A stretch of DNA of 64,000 nt from assembly GCF_965263005.1 (NCBI RefSeq), contig NZ_OZ253579.1, positions 4,186,577 to 4,250,576 on the forward strand, read 5' to 3'. The notes under the pieces were generated by a model. It was not told the origin of the DNA. It saw nothing but the letters and a program-made list of their open reading frames with translations, and made no database searches. This document shows positions 1 to 8,597 of the stretch, in pieces. The stretch's first letter is position 1. Every line of letters begins with the position of its first letter. Position numbers and translations under genes: made by a program. This DNA comes from Rariloculus sp965263005 (GTDB lineage: Bacteria; Pseudomonadota; Gammaproteobacteria; Steroidobacterales; Rariloculaceae).

Positions 1-357
1 GGCGCGGCCGTACTCGCGCGTGTCTTCCGGCAGTATCCTGACGCCCTCGCGGACGGGCAGGAACTCGCGCTGCAACAATGATCGCTCATTGAACATGAAG
101 ACCGCCTTGTACCCCATGATCGCGAACGCCCAGAACATCAGAACGAAACAGGATTCCTGCTCGAAATCCCTGATCAACACCCACAGTGAGCGCTCGGCAG
201 TGTAGTTTTCCTCCTGCTGAATCCGCAGGGCTTGCTCCTCGAGTATCGCCGTCGCGTTCGGCCTGACGCTCGTCACATAGAACGCGTGCACGGCGATCAC
301 CGAGATGATCAGTGCGAATGCCTGGAACAGGAACTCGCTGAAGAAACTGCGTCTCAT
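1..357 (-). CDS. Two-helix membrane protein (partial, cut by window edge)
   Basis: The frame is open from an ATG at 357 to the left edge (119 codons visible), so the C-terminus is missing. It starts MRRSFFSEFLFQAFALIISV, a hydrophobic segment at residues about 8-30, then a charged stretch and a second hydrophobic segment around residues 70-88 (CFVLMFWAFAIMGYKAV). A hydrophilic end with LPEDTREYGR follows. I recognise this only as the type of small membrane protein often found beside MotA/TolQ/ExbB proton-channel proteins; no channel gene is visible because the window ends. It is the last visible gene of the minus-strand operon that begins at 7975. Confidence 0.7.
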   Translation of the reverse strand, partial: MRRSFFSEFLFQAFALIISVIAVHAFYVTSVRPNATAILEEQALRIQQEENYTAERSLWVLIRDFEQESCFVLMFWAFAIMGYKAVFMFNERSLLQREFLPVREGVRILPEDTREYGRA

Positions 358-375
358 CCTGGGCGAGTCTCCAAG

Positions 376-588
376 CTAGATATCCACGGGAAACACAACT
401 TCCTCGTCGGCCTGAACCTCCACCGTCGGAACGAACACTTCGTCCGCGGTGTCGCGCGGAGCGTCTTGCGCCGCTGCGCCGGCAGCCGGCGGCGGGGTCT
501 CAGGCTCGTCTTCAGCTTCCTGGCCGGTAGTTGCCAGTGCCAATACGCTCAAGCCGAGCGCGGTCAACAGGATACGGATCATTCTCAT
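376..588 (-). CDS. Small secreted hypothetical protein
   Basis: A 70-residue protein with an N-terminal signal peptide (hydrophobic ILLTALGLSVLALATTG, then acidic and proline-rich sequence). The mature part is very acidic (EAEDEPETPPP, DTADEVFVPTVEVQADEEVVF). The ATG at 588 has a GAGG ribosome binding site six bases upstream; an ATG at 591 is possible but too close to that site. It lies between the FHA-PEGA-FGE gene and the membrane protein at the left edge, co-directional with both. Function unknown; the neighbourhood suggests an envelope role. Confidence 0.6.
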   Translation of the reverse strand: MRMIRILLTALGLSVLALATTGQEAEDEPETPPPAAGAAAQDAPRDTADEVFVPTVEVQADEEVVFPVDI

Positions 589-641
589 CATGTTCCTCGC
601 AATGAACTCAGATATCCATTTTAGACCGTGGCCGACATCGA

Positions 642-3080
642 TCATTCCAGGTCCCGGGCAATGCGGAACCCGAGATCCTCTCTCGGCTGGGAACCGTAAT
701 TGCGATAAGCAAGCCGCAAGTCCGTCACAGTAGCGCTCCGCCAGCTCGCGCCCCGAATCATGTTGAAACGGCCGGTTTCCGGGCCGAGCGGATCAATCTC
801 AATGGCCTCGGGCGTCGTCACCCTGACCTCGTAAATGTCCTGGAGCCACTCCGACACGTTGCCTCCCAAATCGTAGATGTCAAGCACGTTAGGCGCGAAG
901 CTGCCCGTGGGCGCGGATACCGCGAACGCGTCGTTGTAGGTCACGAGCGTCGTCGGCAGGATGAACGACGCGGCGAGATCGGCGTAATTGCCCGATCGGT
1001 CCGGCGGCGGCGGCGCCTGTCCCCACGGATAAATCAACGGCTCCTCGCGTTCCGCGGCGCGCGCTGCCCAGGCCCACTCAGCCTCCGTAGGCAAGCGGTA
1101 TCCGTTCCTGAGCGGCCGGATCGGCGCCCAGGAAGCTGCCGTCGGGACGTACACCGGTTGCAGCCCGTCCTGCGCGCTGAGCCAATTGAGATACAGCACG
1201 GCCTGTTCCCAGGAGACGCGAACGACGGGCTGGTCGTCCCCGTCCAGCGACATCTCCGCGAACTCGCCCGAATAGTGATCCGGGTCGAACATACGAAACT
1301 CGGCGTTGCTGACTTCGCGCACACCGAGATAGAAAGCGCGGCTGATCTCGACTTCGCGCAGCGTCTCGTTGGATCGCCGCCCCTGCTCGCGCCGCGACGA
1401 GCCCATCGTCAACGTGCCGGCGGGCACGAGCCTGAGCTCCTGCCCGAGCGGGGTTCGCGCGATGCGCGGATAGCCGCTACCGGAGGCGTCGTCGAGCACC
1501 TCAAGCTCGAAACTCAACGTCTGCGTAAACCCCGGCCTTGGCGTGATTTCGGCGCCCTGCGGCAGAAACCCGTCATGACGAATCTCGATCTCGTGGTTGA
1601 CCGTCAGGAGATCGAGCGTCGCGGGAGTCGCGCCCTGGAGGCTGCCGTCGACCCAGATCTCGGCGTTCGAAGGATCGCTTTGCACGACGATTTCGCCCAA
1701 CAATGCCTCAAGCTCAAGTTCGAGAACGCGGCCGCTGTCGGCCGCGACCGACAAGTCACGCGTCACGGAAACGTAGCCAGGCTTGCTCAATACGATTTCG
1801 TGTGTCCGCGAAGGGCTGAGACGCAACCGCAGCGGGGTACGGCCGCGATACTCTCCATTGACGCTGACGGCCGCTTCGCTCGGAACACTGACAAGCTCGA
1901 CGCGCCCGTCGGCTGGGTCGAGCCTGATAAGCGGGAGGCTCTGCGCAGCGCCGGCAGCGACGTTGAGCAGCATTCCCCAGGCGTTGTAACCGCCGAGCTG
2001 GACTTCGATCCGATGCTCGCCGGCCGTGATCTCGACTTCCATCGGTGTGATGCCGACAGTTTCGCCGTCGACAACGATTCCGGCGCCTGGCGGGACGGTG
2101 CTGATCGTCACCGGTGCCCAATCGGGCGTGAGCTCCGCCGTCAGCAACTGCCGCTCGCGGCCGCCCTCGACATCAAGCTCGCGTACCTCGGGGAGGTAGC
2201 GGTCGGCAGAAAACTCGATGCGGTGCACGCCAGGCTCCATTTCGAAATCGACGAGCGGCGTCCGGCCGAGCAGCGCGCCTTCGATGCTGACGTCGGCGCC
2301 GGCCTCGGGCTCGGTTCTGAGCGTGATCAAGCCCGGCAACCTCGTGAACGCCAGCTCAACCGACTGATCGGGCAATTGCCCGACCTCGATCGTCGTATCG
2401 AGCGGATAATAGCCTTCGAGCCGCGCGGACACCCGATGCGATCCCGAGCGCAACAACAAACGATCGCCCAGCCGGACTTTGAACAAGGTCGCCGGCAAGC
2501 TGAACTCTTCGACGACGGGCTCGAACACGATCTGCACGGACTTCGCCGTGAAAGCGAACCAACCGAGCACGGCGAGCATCGCGAATGCGGCCCCGACCGC
2601 TATCGCGGCTACGCTCGGCCGCTTGAGCCGCGACTGATTGGCCGTGGCCGCGGCCGAGCGAAATGCGACGGGCGCAATTGCAATCTCGTCCCCACCGCCG
2701 TCGCCGCCGCGAGCGAGTTCCTCGAGATCGGGGGGAGCGGTGTCCCCCGCGGTGACTCGGGCTTCGATCGACACAGTCAACCTGGCAGCGGCGATGGCGC
2801 AGGTCAGGCGCGCGCTGTCGAGCGCGATGACTTCGCCGTCGCCAAGCTTGCGTGAACTTTTCAGCAACTCGCCGCCGACGCGAAGATTGGCCGTGTTCCT
2901 TCCTGCCTGCACGAAAAACACGCCGTCGAGCACTCCGATCTGCAGTGACCCCGAAACACCCTCGAGTCGGATATCGTCCTCGGCCCGCCCGCCTATCGTG
3001 ACCGGCAGCGACTCGGCTTCGAAGTAGCGCGTGTGCCCTGACTCCTTCGTGCTAAGGACCCAGTCGTTCGATTGCCTCAT
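642..3080 (-). CDS. FHA-like / PEGA repeat / FGE-sulfatase domain membrane protein
   Basis: An 812-residue multidomain protein. Residues 1-108 resemble an FHA fold (IGGRAEDDIRL near 29-39), which in known families binds phosphothreonine. A single membrane helix lies at about 157-178. Four PEGA-type beta repeats follow (about 248-318, 322-390, 392-460, 462-528), each with a G-x-TP turn such as GRTPL or GITPM. Residues about 545-810 form a formylglycine-generating-enzyme/EgtB-type (FGE-sulfatase, SUMF1) domain with MGSS, YRLPTEAEW, GGNVSEWLQD and RGASW motifs. The topology implies a cytoplasmic FHA and periplasmic PEGA and FGE domains. It lies in one operon with the kinase at 4603, the likely source of a phospho-ligand. 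No catalytic assignment for the FGE domain is possible. Confidence 0.85.
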   Translation of the reverse strand: MRQSNDWVLSTKESGHTRYFEAESLPVTIGGRAEDDIRLEGVSGSLQIGVLDGVFFVQAGRNTANLRVGGELLKSSRKLGDGEVIALDSARLTCAIAAARLTVSIEARVTAGDTAPPDLEELARGGDGGGDEIAIAPVAFRSAAATANQSRLKRPSVAAIAVGAAFAMLAVLGWFAFTAKSVQIVFEPVVEEFSLPATLFKVRLGDRLLLRSGSHRVSARLEGYYPLDTTIEVGQLPDQSVELAFTRLPGLITLRTEPEAGADVSIEGALLGRTPLVDFEMEPGVHRIEFSADRYLPEVRELDVEGGRERQLLTAELTPDWAPVTISTVPPGAGIVVDGETVGITPMEVEITAGEHRIEVQLGGYNAWGMLLNVAAGAAQSLPLIRLDPADGRVELVSVPSEAAVSVNGEYRGRTPLRLRLSPSRTHEIVLSKPGYVSVTRDLSVAADSGRVLELELEALLGEIVVQSDPSNAEIWVDGSLQGATPATLDLLTVNHEIEIRHDGFLPQGAEITPRPGFTQTLSFELEVLDDASGSGYPRIARTPLGQELRLVPAGTLTMGSSRREQGRRSNETLREVEISRAFYLGVREVSNAEFRMFDPDHYSGEFAEMSLDGDDQPVVRVSWEQAVLYLNWLSAQDGLQPVYVPTAASWAPIRPLRNGYRLPTEAEWAWAARAAEREEPLIYPWGQAPPPPDRSGNYADLAASFILPTTLVTYNDAFAVSAPTGSFAPNVLDIYDLGGNVSEWLQDIYEVRVTTPEAIEIDPLGPETGRFNMIRGASWRSATVTDLRLAYRNYGSQPREDLGFRIARDLE

Positions 3081-3100
3081 CCGCGCTCGACCCCCGTCGC

Positions 3101-4606
3101 TCAGATCGGCTCGACACAGATGACGCTGACTGGCGTCACCTCGCGTCCGGGTAGAACTGTGAAAGATTTTCGAATATCCCGATAGCCTCTGCGGCTTCCG
3201 ACTACCGTGTAGGTGCCGGGCCGGACCTCGATCTGCGTGGTCTTGAACGCGCCGAGCCGGCCGACGCGGTAGACCGTGACCTCGGTCAGCTCATCGGACT
3301 CCAATTGCACGGGCAACGGCGTTCGCGCAGCAACGACGAGCTGATCGAGGCGGGCAAGCTGCTCGCTGATCCCGGGCCCGGGATCGGCAATTCCGCGCGC
3401 TTGTGCGACAAGCAGCTCCGCCTCCGACAAAACGGTATCGGTCAACAACAGTTCCGGGTTCTCGATCAGATTGACGAGCTTCGCGTCAAGGTCGTCCCGC
3501 GCCCGCGCGCGCGCGAGACCCTCGATCGCGAACTCGAGCGTCGCATCGGTCGCAAGCGCTTCGGTGTACTGCGCGATCGCGCGGTCCCAGAGCTCGCGGC
3601 GCTCGAACGCGAGCGCCCTGGCCTCGGCCATTTCGATCCGGTCGAGCTTCAAGCCCTGTTCAGCCAGCGTCAGCCCGTCGCGAGCCTCGGCGGAGTCCGA
3701 CCTCATTTGCAGGGCTGCGCGAAAACGAGTCTCGGCCTCCTCGAAATCCTCTTCCGCCAACGCGGCGAAACCGCCCGAAAGCAGGGCGCCAAAGCGGGCG
3801 CGAGCGATTTCGGCCATCACAGCTGTCAAAGCCGTACGCGCCGGGGCCCAGCGCTCATCGATAGCGAGCGCCGCGCGGTAAGCATCGGCCGCGGCATCGA
3901 ATTCCTGCTCGCCGCGCAACTCATCGCCGCGCCGCACGAGCGCGATGACCTCGGGTAGGCGCTCGGCGCGTGCGCGCCCGTTTAGCGCCACCTCGTTCCC
4001 GGGCTCGATTCCGAGCACCAGATCGAACTGCTCGATCGCAAGCCCGGCGTTGCCGGCCTCCAACGCTTGCCGGCCGCTGTCCAATGTTGCGGCGACAATC
4101 TCCTGCGAGCGCGCGAGCAACCGTGCTCCGATGTCGAGCGCTTCCTCGTAAGCCGTCACGGCCACGGCGAAGGCGTCGCCCAGCAGCGCGTCATCGCCAC
4201 CTCGCGCCGTCTCTTCGTAGCGCACCCATTGCTGGCCGCCCCAGTCGACCGCCGCGAGCGCCTCGAGGCGCGCTTGCTGGGGCAGAAGATCGGCCAGTAG
4301 CGATTCGGCCCGTGCTTCGAGCGCCGCGAGTTCTTCGTCGGACAGGACAGGACCCGCCGGCTCCGGTACCTCGATGACAGCCGGCTCCTCAACCGGCGCG
4401 TTCGCCGCCCGTTCATCGACCCAGCTCGGCAGCACGAAGAACACGGCCGCTGCAATCGCGAGCAACACGCCGGCTGAAATTCCGAGCCAGGGTAGTCGGC
4501 GCCCGGTCCGACTCGGCCGCCCGGAACTGCGCTTCGCGGCGCCGAGCCCCGGCTTGACCGCGATGATGGTCTCGTCGTGGTGCGGACGCTCTTCTGTTTC
4601 GGTCAC
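3101..4606 (-). CDS. TPR-rich membrane-anchored protein with PEGA-like tail
   Basis: A 501-residue protein with an acidic and basic cytoplasmic N-terminus (residues 1-40), one transmembrane helix at about 41-62 (LGISAGVLLAIAAAVFFVL), then a long alpha-helical Ala/Glu/Leu-rich region with several TPR-like units (for example about 195-225, 240-262, 285-310, 345-370). The C-terminal 70 residues are a beta-rich PEGA-like domain (GTYTVVGSRRGYRDIRKSF). Its ATG overlaps the kinase stop by four bases (ATGA), implying translational coupling. The small cytoplasmic Thr/Ser-containing N-terminus (TETEERPHHDETI) is a plausible substrate of the upstream kinase, by inference only. Confidence 0.8.
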   Translation of the reverse strand: MTETEERPHHDETIIAVKPGLGAAKRSSGRPSRTGRRLPWLGISAGVLLAIAAAVFFVLPSWVDERAANAPVEEPAVIEVPEPAGPVLSDEELAALEARAESLLADLLPQQARLEALAAVDWGGQQWVRYEETARGGDDALLGDAFAVAVTAYEEALDIGARLLARSQEIVAATLDSGRQALEAGNAGLAIEQFDLVLGIEPGNEVALNGRARAERLPEVIALVRRGDELRGEQEFDAAADAYRAALAIDERWAPARTALTAVMAEIARARFGALLSGGFAALAEEDFEEAETRFRAALQMRSDSAEARDGLTLAEQGLKLDRIEMAEARALAFERRELWDRAIAQYTEALATDATLEFAIEGLARARARDDLDAKLVNLIENPELLLTDTVLSEAELLVAQARGIADPGPGISEQLARLDQLVVAARTPLPVQLESDELTEVTVYRVGRLGAFKTTQIEVRPGTYTVVGSRRGYRDIRKSFTVLPGREVTPVSVICVEPI

Positions 4607-5469
4607 TGCCGTCTCGACTCCTTGGCGAGCACTGATTCTATGACATTAGCGAACTCCGATACGCTTCCGATAGAGCGGTCGTCGCTCGGAGCGAGTGCGG
4701 CGAGCACGAGCTTCTGCAGCGCTGCGAGTTCCTGGCTATCTTCGAGCTCGACCGAAGCGGGTAGCTCGGGCGCACCCCGCAGAGCGCTGGCGCCCGGCGC
4801 GACCCCGAATGGCAGCCTCCCCGACAATAGCTCGTAGAGCAGCACGGCGAATGCATAAAGGTCCAGTTGCGGGGCTACGCGGGTGAGCCGGGCATGCAAG
4901 GGCCGATGTGCTGCCGTCGTGCCGTGCTCCGAGCAAGGCTCGCCAATCCGGGCCGCGGAACCGAAATCGATCAGGCGCGCCCGGCCTCGGCTGTCGAACA
5001 TCACGTTGCGCGCCTTGACGTCGCGGTGGGCGAAATCGCGGCCATGCAGGTACTCGAGCGCGCACAGCAAATCTCTCGCGGGAGCTATCCAGTGACGAGG
5101 CGCAGCGCCTGCAAGGCTCACGAGGTCGCCGCCGCCGAGATACTCGTATACGAGCGCCGCGCAGTCCGGCTCGTCGACGAACGCGCCGACCGCGACGATG
5201 CCCGGATGCTGTAAGCTGCCAAGCACCTCATACTCGCGCCTTAGCAGCGCTCGGGCGCCGGGCCGTGGCAGCCAGTCCGACTTGAGCACCTTGACGGCGA
5301 GTCGTCGCTCGTCATCGGCCGCGCCAAACCAGACCTCGGTCATGCGGCCGGCAGCGAGCCGCCGTTCGAGACGTACCTCGAGACCGGCAAAAGCGCCGGC
5401 TCTCAATCGGAGCGCGTGTGGGGCACCGTGTCCCGGTGCGTGGCTAGCTGGCCGCGCCCCCGTTTGCAT
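4603..5469 (-). CDS. Hanks-type Ser/Thr protein kinase (no receptor domain)
   Basis: A 288-residue eukaryotic-like kinase made of little more than the catalytic domain. Visible landmarks are the VAIK-like lysine K60 (LAVKVLK), the catalytic loop HRDVKARN at 148-155, DFG at 168-170 (RLIDFGSAA) and the later DLYAFAVLLYELLSGRLPF helix F region. The glycine-rich loop is degenerate and the APE motif is not clear. Most bacterial kinases of this class carry a C-terminal transmembrane sensor; here that part is absent and the separate TPR and FHA-PEGA membrane proteins encoded immediately downstream may supply it. The start overlaps the end of the upstream lipoprotein gene by 26 bp. Confidence 0.88.
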   Translation of the reverse strand: MQTGARPASHAPGHGAPHALRLRAGAFAGLEVRLERRLAAGRMTEVWFGAADDERRLAVKVLKSDWLPRPGARALLRREYEVLGSLQHPGIVAVGAFVDEPDCAALVYEYLGGGDLVSLAGAAPRHWIAPARDLLCALEYLHGRDFAHRDVKARNVMFDSRGRARLIDFGSAARIGEPCSEHGTTAAHRPLHARLTRVAPQLDLYAFAVLLYELLSGRLPFGVAPGASALRGAPELPASVELEDSQELAALQKLVLAALAPSDDRSIGSVSEFANVIESVLAKESRRQ

Positions 5470-6778
5470 CGGTCACGGCTTCCTCGGCGTCTGCCTCCTC
5501 GCCGGGAGGCGCCTGCACTTCGAGCGATGGGCTTTCTTCCGCGGGTTGCGTCTCGACTTCCACATAGACGTCCAAATTCTCCGGCTCGAAGCCCGTCTCG
5601 CTGGCCAATAGCTGCTTGAGAAGATCGCGCCACTCCGCGTACTGGGCTTCAACTGTGCCGGTCAGGCGGTGCTGCGTGCCTTGTATCTCAACCACGAGCG
5701 GCTCGACCGCTTCGTCGAAACTGAGCGACAACTCCTCGAGCGTTTCGGTATGCAGGCGTCTTTCCTGGCGCCGGATCGCGCCTGATCTGATCATTTCCAT
5801 ACCAATGTGCGTGATGCCTTGCTGTATCAGGTAGTCGGAGTAGGCGTCGTTGGACGAATTGGAGCCATAGGCTATGGCGGCCAGGATCGATGCGATGCCG
5901 AGGCCCGTTTGCCACCGCGACTGGCGCGTGATCTCGCGGATCGCGATCGCCTCCTCACGCGCGTATTCGCGCCAGCTATCGTAGGTCGGCGCTGCTTCGG
6001 ACGAGAAACTCGCGTAGTGCTGATTTAGCGTGTCGAAGAACAACTGCTCGCGCTGCCGAATCTGTTGCGTACGTCCGAACGTCGGATCTTCGGCCGCCGG
6101 CAGTCGAACGGGCTCGAACACGCCGCGGCGACCCTCAGCGACATATCCGTCGAACGCCTCCGGGCTGAGCTCCGCCGCATAGCGCAACTCCGCCACGGTG
6201 CGGATTCCACGCGCCTCCTCGTCCGACAAGTCGGCCCGGATCGCGGCGAGATCGTTAGAGATCGAATTGAACAGGTCCTGGTATGGATCTTTGTCCGGAT
6301 AACGCCGGCGGTTGAATGCCCCGGCCGCCGTTTCCAGCTCGTAGGGCTCATCGAGCCAGACACGGCCCGCCGCGTCCTCAGCCATGACAAGCAGGCGCAC
6401 GTTCGCGCCGTCGGACTGCTGAATCTCGGCGGTCACGTTCAGGTCCGCGGCCGTGGACGCGTTGGGAGAGACCCAGACGCCGCCCCAATGGCCGCTGGTC
6501 TGCAGAGTGTCGCGGAGCTCGACGGCCATGTACAGCGCTTCGGTGCGGCGGACTTGCACGTAAGTGCCCTGGTCCAGCAATTCCTCGAGCTCGTCCTCGC
6601 CGATCTCACCCTCGGGAACACCGGGATCAAACACGACGATCCCGACATCGAGCAATTGCTCCTCAGGGATCGCCTCGACGCTCGACACAAGATCAACCGA
6701 GTGGGCGACGATCACCTCCGATGTAGTGCAGGCGGTCAGGCAAAAAAGCCCGACCAACAATATGCAAATTCGGTGCAT
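5444..6778 (-). CDS. Uncharacterised lipoprotein of the kinase operon
   Basis: A 444-residue lipoprotein: signal sequence MHRICILLVGLFCLTAC with lipobox LTAC. An early segment (VGIVVFDPGVPEG) and a middle region with alternating beta-strand character follow, then a hydrophobic short stretch (GLGIASILAAIAYGSNSS, about residues 290-310) and an acidic C-terminal tail rich in Glu, Pro and Ala. I do not recognise a named domain. It ends 26 bp inside the kinase gene and begins 15 bp after the collagen-like gene stop, so the three are very likely co-transcribed. A sensor or envelope-assembly role is inference from context. Confidence 0.75.
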   Translation of the reverse strand: MHRICILLVGLFCLTACTTSEVIVAHSVDLVSSVEAIPEEQLLDVGIVVFDPGVPEGEIGEDELEELLDQGTYVQVRRTEALYMAVELRDTLQTSGHWGGVWVSPNASTAADLNVTAEIQQSDGANVRLLVMAEDAAGRVWLDEPYELETAAGAFNRRRYPDKDPYQDLFNSISNDLAAIRADLSDEEARGIRTVAELRYAAELSPEAFDGYVAEGRRGVFEPVRLPAAEDPTFGRTQQIRQREQLFFDTLNQHYASFSSEAAPTYDSWREYAREEAIAIREITRQSRWQTGLGIASILAAIAYGSNSSNDAYSDYLIQQGITHIGMEMIRSGAIRRQERRLHTETLEELSLSFDEAVEPLVVEIQGTQHRLTGTVEAQYAEWRDLLKQLLASETGFEPENLDVYVEVETQPAEESPSLEVQAPPGEEADAEEAVTDANGGAAS

Positions 6779-6793
6779 CAGTCCTTCCCCTTT

Positions 6794-7975
6794 CTACTGT
6801 CGCGCAACGATCTTGACGTACTCGTTGTATTCGTCCCAAAGCGTTGCCCGAAGGACGGGATCTTCCTCTTCGGTGGCCAGTTCACACAGTTGGCGCGCGA
6901 CCGTGTCTTCGTCATTACAGCCTTCGACCAGCTCGGGAACTTCGTCGTTGAAAACGTCTGCCGGACGACGCCCCGCAGTGCGTTCGCCAGACCCCACGGA
7001 GGCACCAACGCCGCCGCCTGTCGTCGCGTCCTCATCGTCTGAATTGCTTTGATTTCCCTCGAACCCGTCGGGCGAATCACCGATGCCGGCAGCCTCGGTG
7101 AACACTTCGTCGGCTGCAGTGCCCGTGCCCGTGCGCGCGAGCACTTCCTGCTCGGCTCCCAGGATTGCGTCAAAATCGCCGAGCGAGCGTTCGAAGGCGT
7201 CGGCCGCGCCGGAACCCGTCGAGGCTTGGGAACCGTCACCGAAGACCCCGTCCTCCAGGCCGCCGGCTTCACCCTGACCACCCTCCGCAGTGCCGTCCTC
7301 GCCGCCCGCCGCCGCGGTTCGCGAGTCGCCTCCGGCACCGGCCTGATCCTGCTCACCACCGGCACCAGCCTGATCCTGCTCACCGCCGGCACCAGCCTGA
7401 TCCTGCTCACCGCCGGCACCGCCCTGATCCTGCTCACCGCCGGCACCAGCCTGATCCTGCTGTCCGCCGGCACCAGCCTGGGCCTGCTCACCGCCGGCAC
7501 CAGCCTGATCCTGCTGACCCTCAGCGCCGGATTGACCCTGCTGACCGTCAGCGCCGGATTGACCCTGCTGACCGTCAGCGCCGGATTGACCCTGTTGCCC
7601 ATCGGACCCGGTCCGAGCCTGCTGCCCGTCAGCGCCAGTCTGACCCTGCTGACCGTCAGCGCCGGATTGACCGGACGAGCCCTGCGAACTCGACGGCGAT
7701 GGAATCGAACTCTGCGGACCCGGTTGTCCGCCCGAGGGCGAACTTTGCCCACCCGAAGGCGAACTCTGCCCACCCGAAGGCGACGACTGACCACTTGGAG
7801 GCGAGCTTGATCCCCCCGAAGGGGAGCTCGGCCCACCGCTTGGTGGACTCGGGATGCTGGAGGGACTCTGCGGACCCTGCTGACCCTGCTGACTCATCGG
7901 CGGCGTCGAACTGCACGCGGCGAGACCAGCCGCAAGACAAATCGAAAGGCACACTCGAAGCATTCTAAATTCCAC
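6794..7975 (-). CDS. Collagen-like (Gly-X-Y) repeat lipoprotein
   Basis: A 393-residue lipoprotein, first gene of the kinase operon. The signal peptide ends at lipobox LAAC (Cys21); the alternative start Met5 gives the same lipobox. Residues 22-100 are Ser/Pro/Gly-rich with a seven-residue repeat (SSPSGGQ). Residues about 102-217 are nine-residue repeats: the first six units read as Gly-X-Y triplets (GQS GAD GQQ), later units change to DQAGAGGEQ and lose one glycine. The rest is acidic, with a conserved-looking C-terminal helix (WDEYNEYVKIVARQ) and a Cys pair (EGCNDED, QLCELA). Likely a surface-exposed rod or spacer anchored in the outer membrane. Repeat number may vary between strains. Confidence 0.8.
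   Translation of the reverse strand: MEFRMLRVCLSICLAAGLAACSSTPPMSQQGQQGPQSPSSIPSPPSGGPSSPSGGSSSPPSGQSSPSGGQSSPSGGQSSPSGGQPGPQSSIPSPSSSQGSSGQSGADGQQGQTGADGQQARTGSDGQQGQSGADGQQGQSGADGQQGQSGAEGQQDQAGAGGEQAQAGAGGQQDQAGAGGEQDQGGAGGEQDQAGAGGEQDQAGAGGEQDQAGAGGDSRTAAAGGEDGTAEGGQGEAGGLEDGVFGDGSQASTGSGAADAFERSLGDFDAILGAEQEVLARTGTGTAADEVFTEAAGIGDSPDGFEGNQSNSDDEDATTGGGVGASVGSGERTAGRRPADVFNDEVPELVEGCNDEDTVARQLCELATEEEDPVLRATLWDEYNEYVKIVARQ
7325..7672 (-). repeat. 27-bp tandem repeats encoding collagen-like units
   Basis: About 13 in-frame units of 27 bp inside the lipoprotein gene, encoding nine-residue blocks. Units near 7672 encode GQSGADGQQ; those near 7325 encode DQAGAGGEQ. Adjacent units are almost identical at DNA level (on the plus strand, CACCGGCACCAGCCTGATCC recurs), so the array could expand or contract by slippage or recombination. 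Confidence 0.85.
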
Positions 7976-8103
7976 TGTTCACCTCCCTCGACTCGGGCTG
8001 GAGGTCATGCGCAATACAGCCATTCTTCAACGTTATGTTATGTTAGTAACGGCCTCGCGAGCATAAGTTCACCGGACCTGTTGAGGATCTTAAGGAATCA
8101 TTG
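7976..8103. promoter_or_regulatory. Divergent promoter region, kinase operon / DUF4399 gene
   Basis: This 128-bp gap separates the divergently transcribed collagen-like lipoprotein gene and DUF4399 gene, so both promoters should lie here. It is AT-richer than its surroundings and contains a short direct repeat GTTATGTTATGTTAG around 8032-8046 followed by TAAC. The AAGGAA at about 8091 is the ribosome binding site of the plus-strand gene. I cannot place exact -35/-10 boxes. Confidence 0.45.
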
Positions 8104-8559
8104 ATGAGAACAATACCACTGTTCGCCTACTTGCTTCTATCAATTCCCCCCGGCCTCGCCACGGCTCAGGATGCATCGCCAGCGGGCGAGCTGCCGAGAA
8201 CGCCGGCGCCCGACGGCGCAATGGTCTACTTCCTCGCACCGCAGGACGGCGCAACCGTTTCGTCGCCGTTCACCGTAAGCTTCGGCCTGCGCGGCATCGG
8301 CGTCGCACCGGCGGGCGTGGTGGCACCCGACACCGGTCATCATCACCTGCTCATCGATGTCGACGAGCCGCCTCCGGAAGGCCTGCCGCTCCCCGCGACA
8401 GATCTGGTTCGCCATTTCGGGGGAGGCCAGACGGAAACCGAACTCGAGCTGCCGCCGGGCCAGCACGCGCTGCAGCTCGTCCTCGGCGACGCGCTTCACA
8501 TCCCGCACGACCCACCCGTGCGATCCGAGGTCATCACGATTACCGTCGCGGCTCCGTAG
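8104..8559 (+). CDS. DUF4399 family secreted protein
   Basis: A 151-residue exported protein. A signal peptide (TIPLFAYLLLSIPPGLATAQ) precedes a beta-rich domain with VYFLAPQDGATVSSPFTVSF, TGHHHLLIDV and HALQLVLGDALHIPHDPPV, which matches the DUF4399 family (about 140 residues, periplasmic, function unknown). The ATG at 8104 is preferred over the adjacent TTG because AAGGAA lies at a proper distance. It stands alone, 38 bp before the cysteine synthase gene, and could share its transcript. Confidence 0.85.
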   Translation: MRTIPLFAYLLLSIPPGLATAQDASPAGELPRTPAPDGAMVYFLAPQDGATVSSPFTVSFGLRGIGVAPAGVVAPDTGHHHLLIDVDEPPPEGLPLPATDLVRHFGGGQTETELELPPGQHALQLVLGDALHIPHDPPVRSEVITITVAAP

Positions 8560-8597
8560 CTCATCGCGCACGCTCCACAAACCGATACCGACAACGG

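Noticed and set aside
1158..2855. 565-codon plus-strand open frame
   Set aside because: It is antisense to the FHA-PEGA-FGE gene, has shadow-type composition rich in Arg/Asp/Glu and no ribosome site. The minus-strand frame has recognisable domains.
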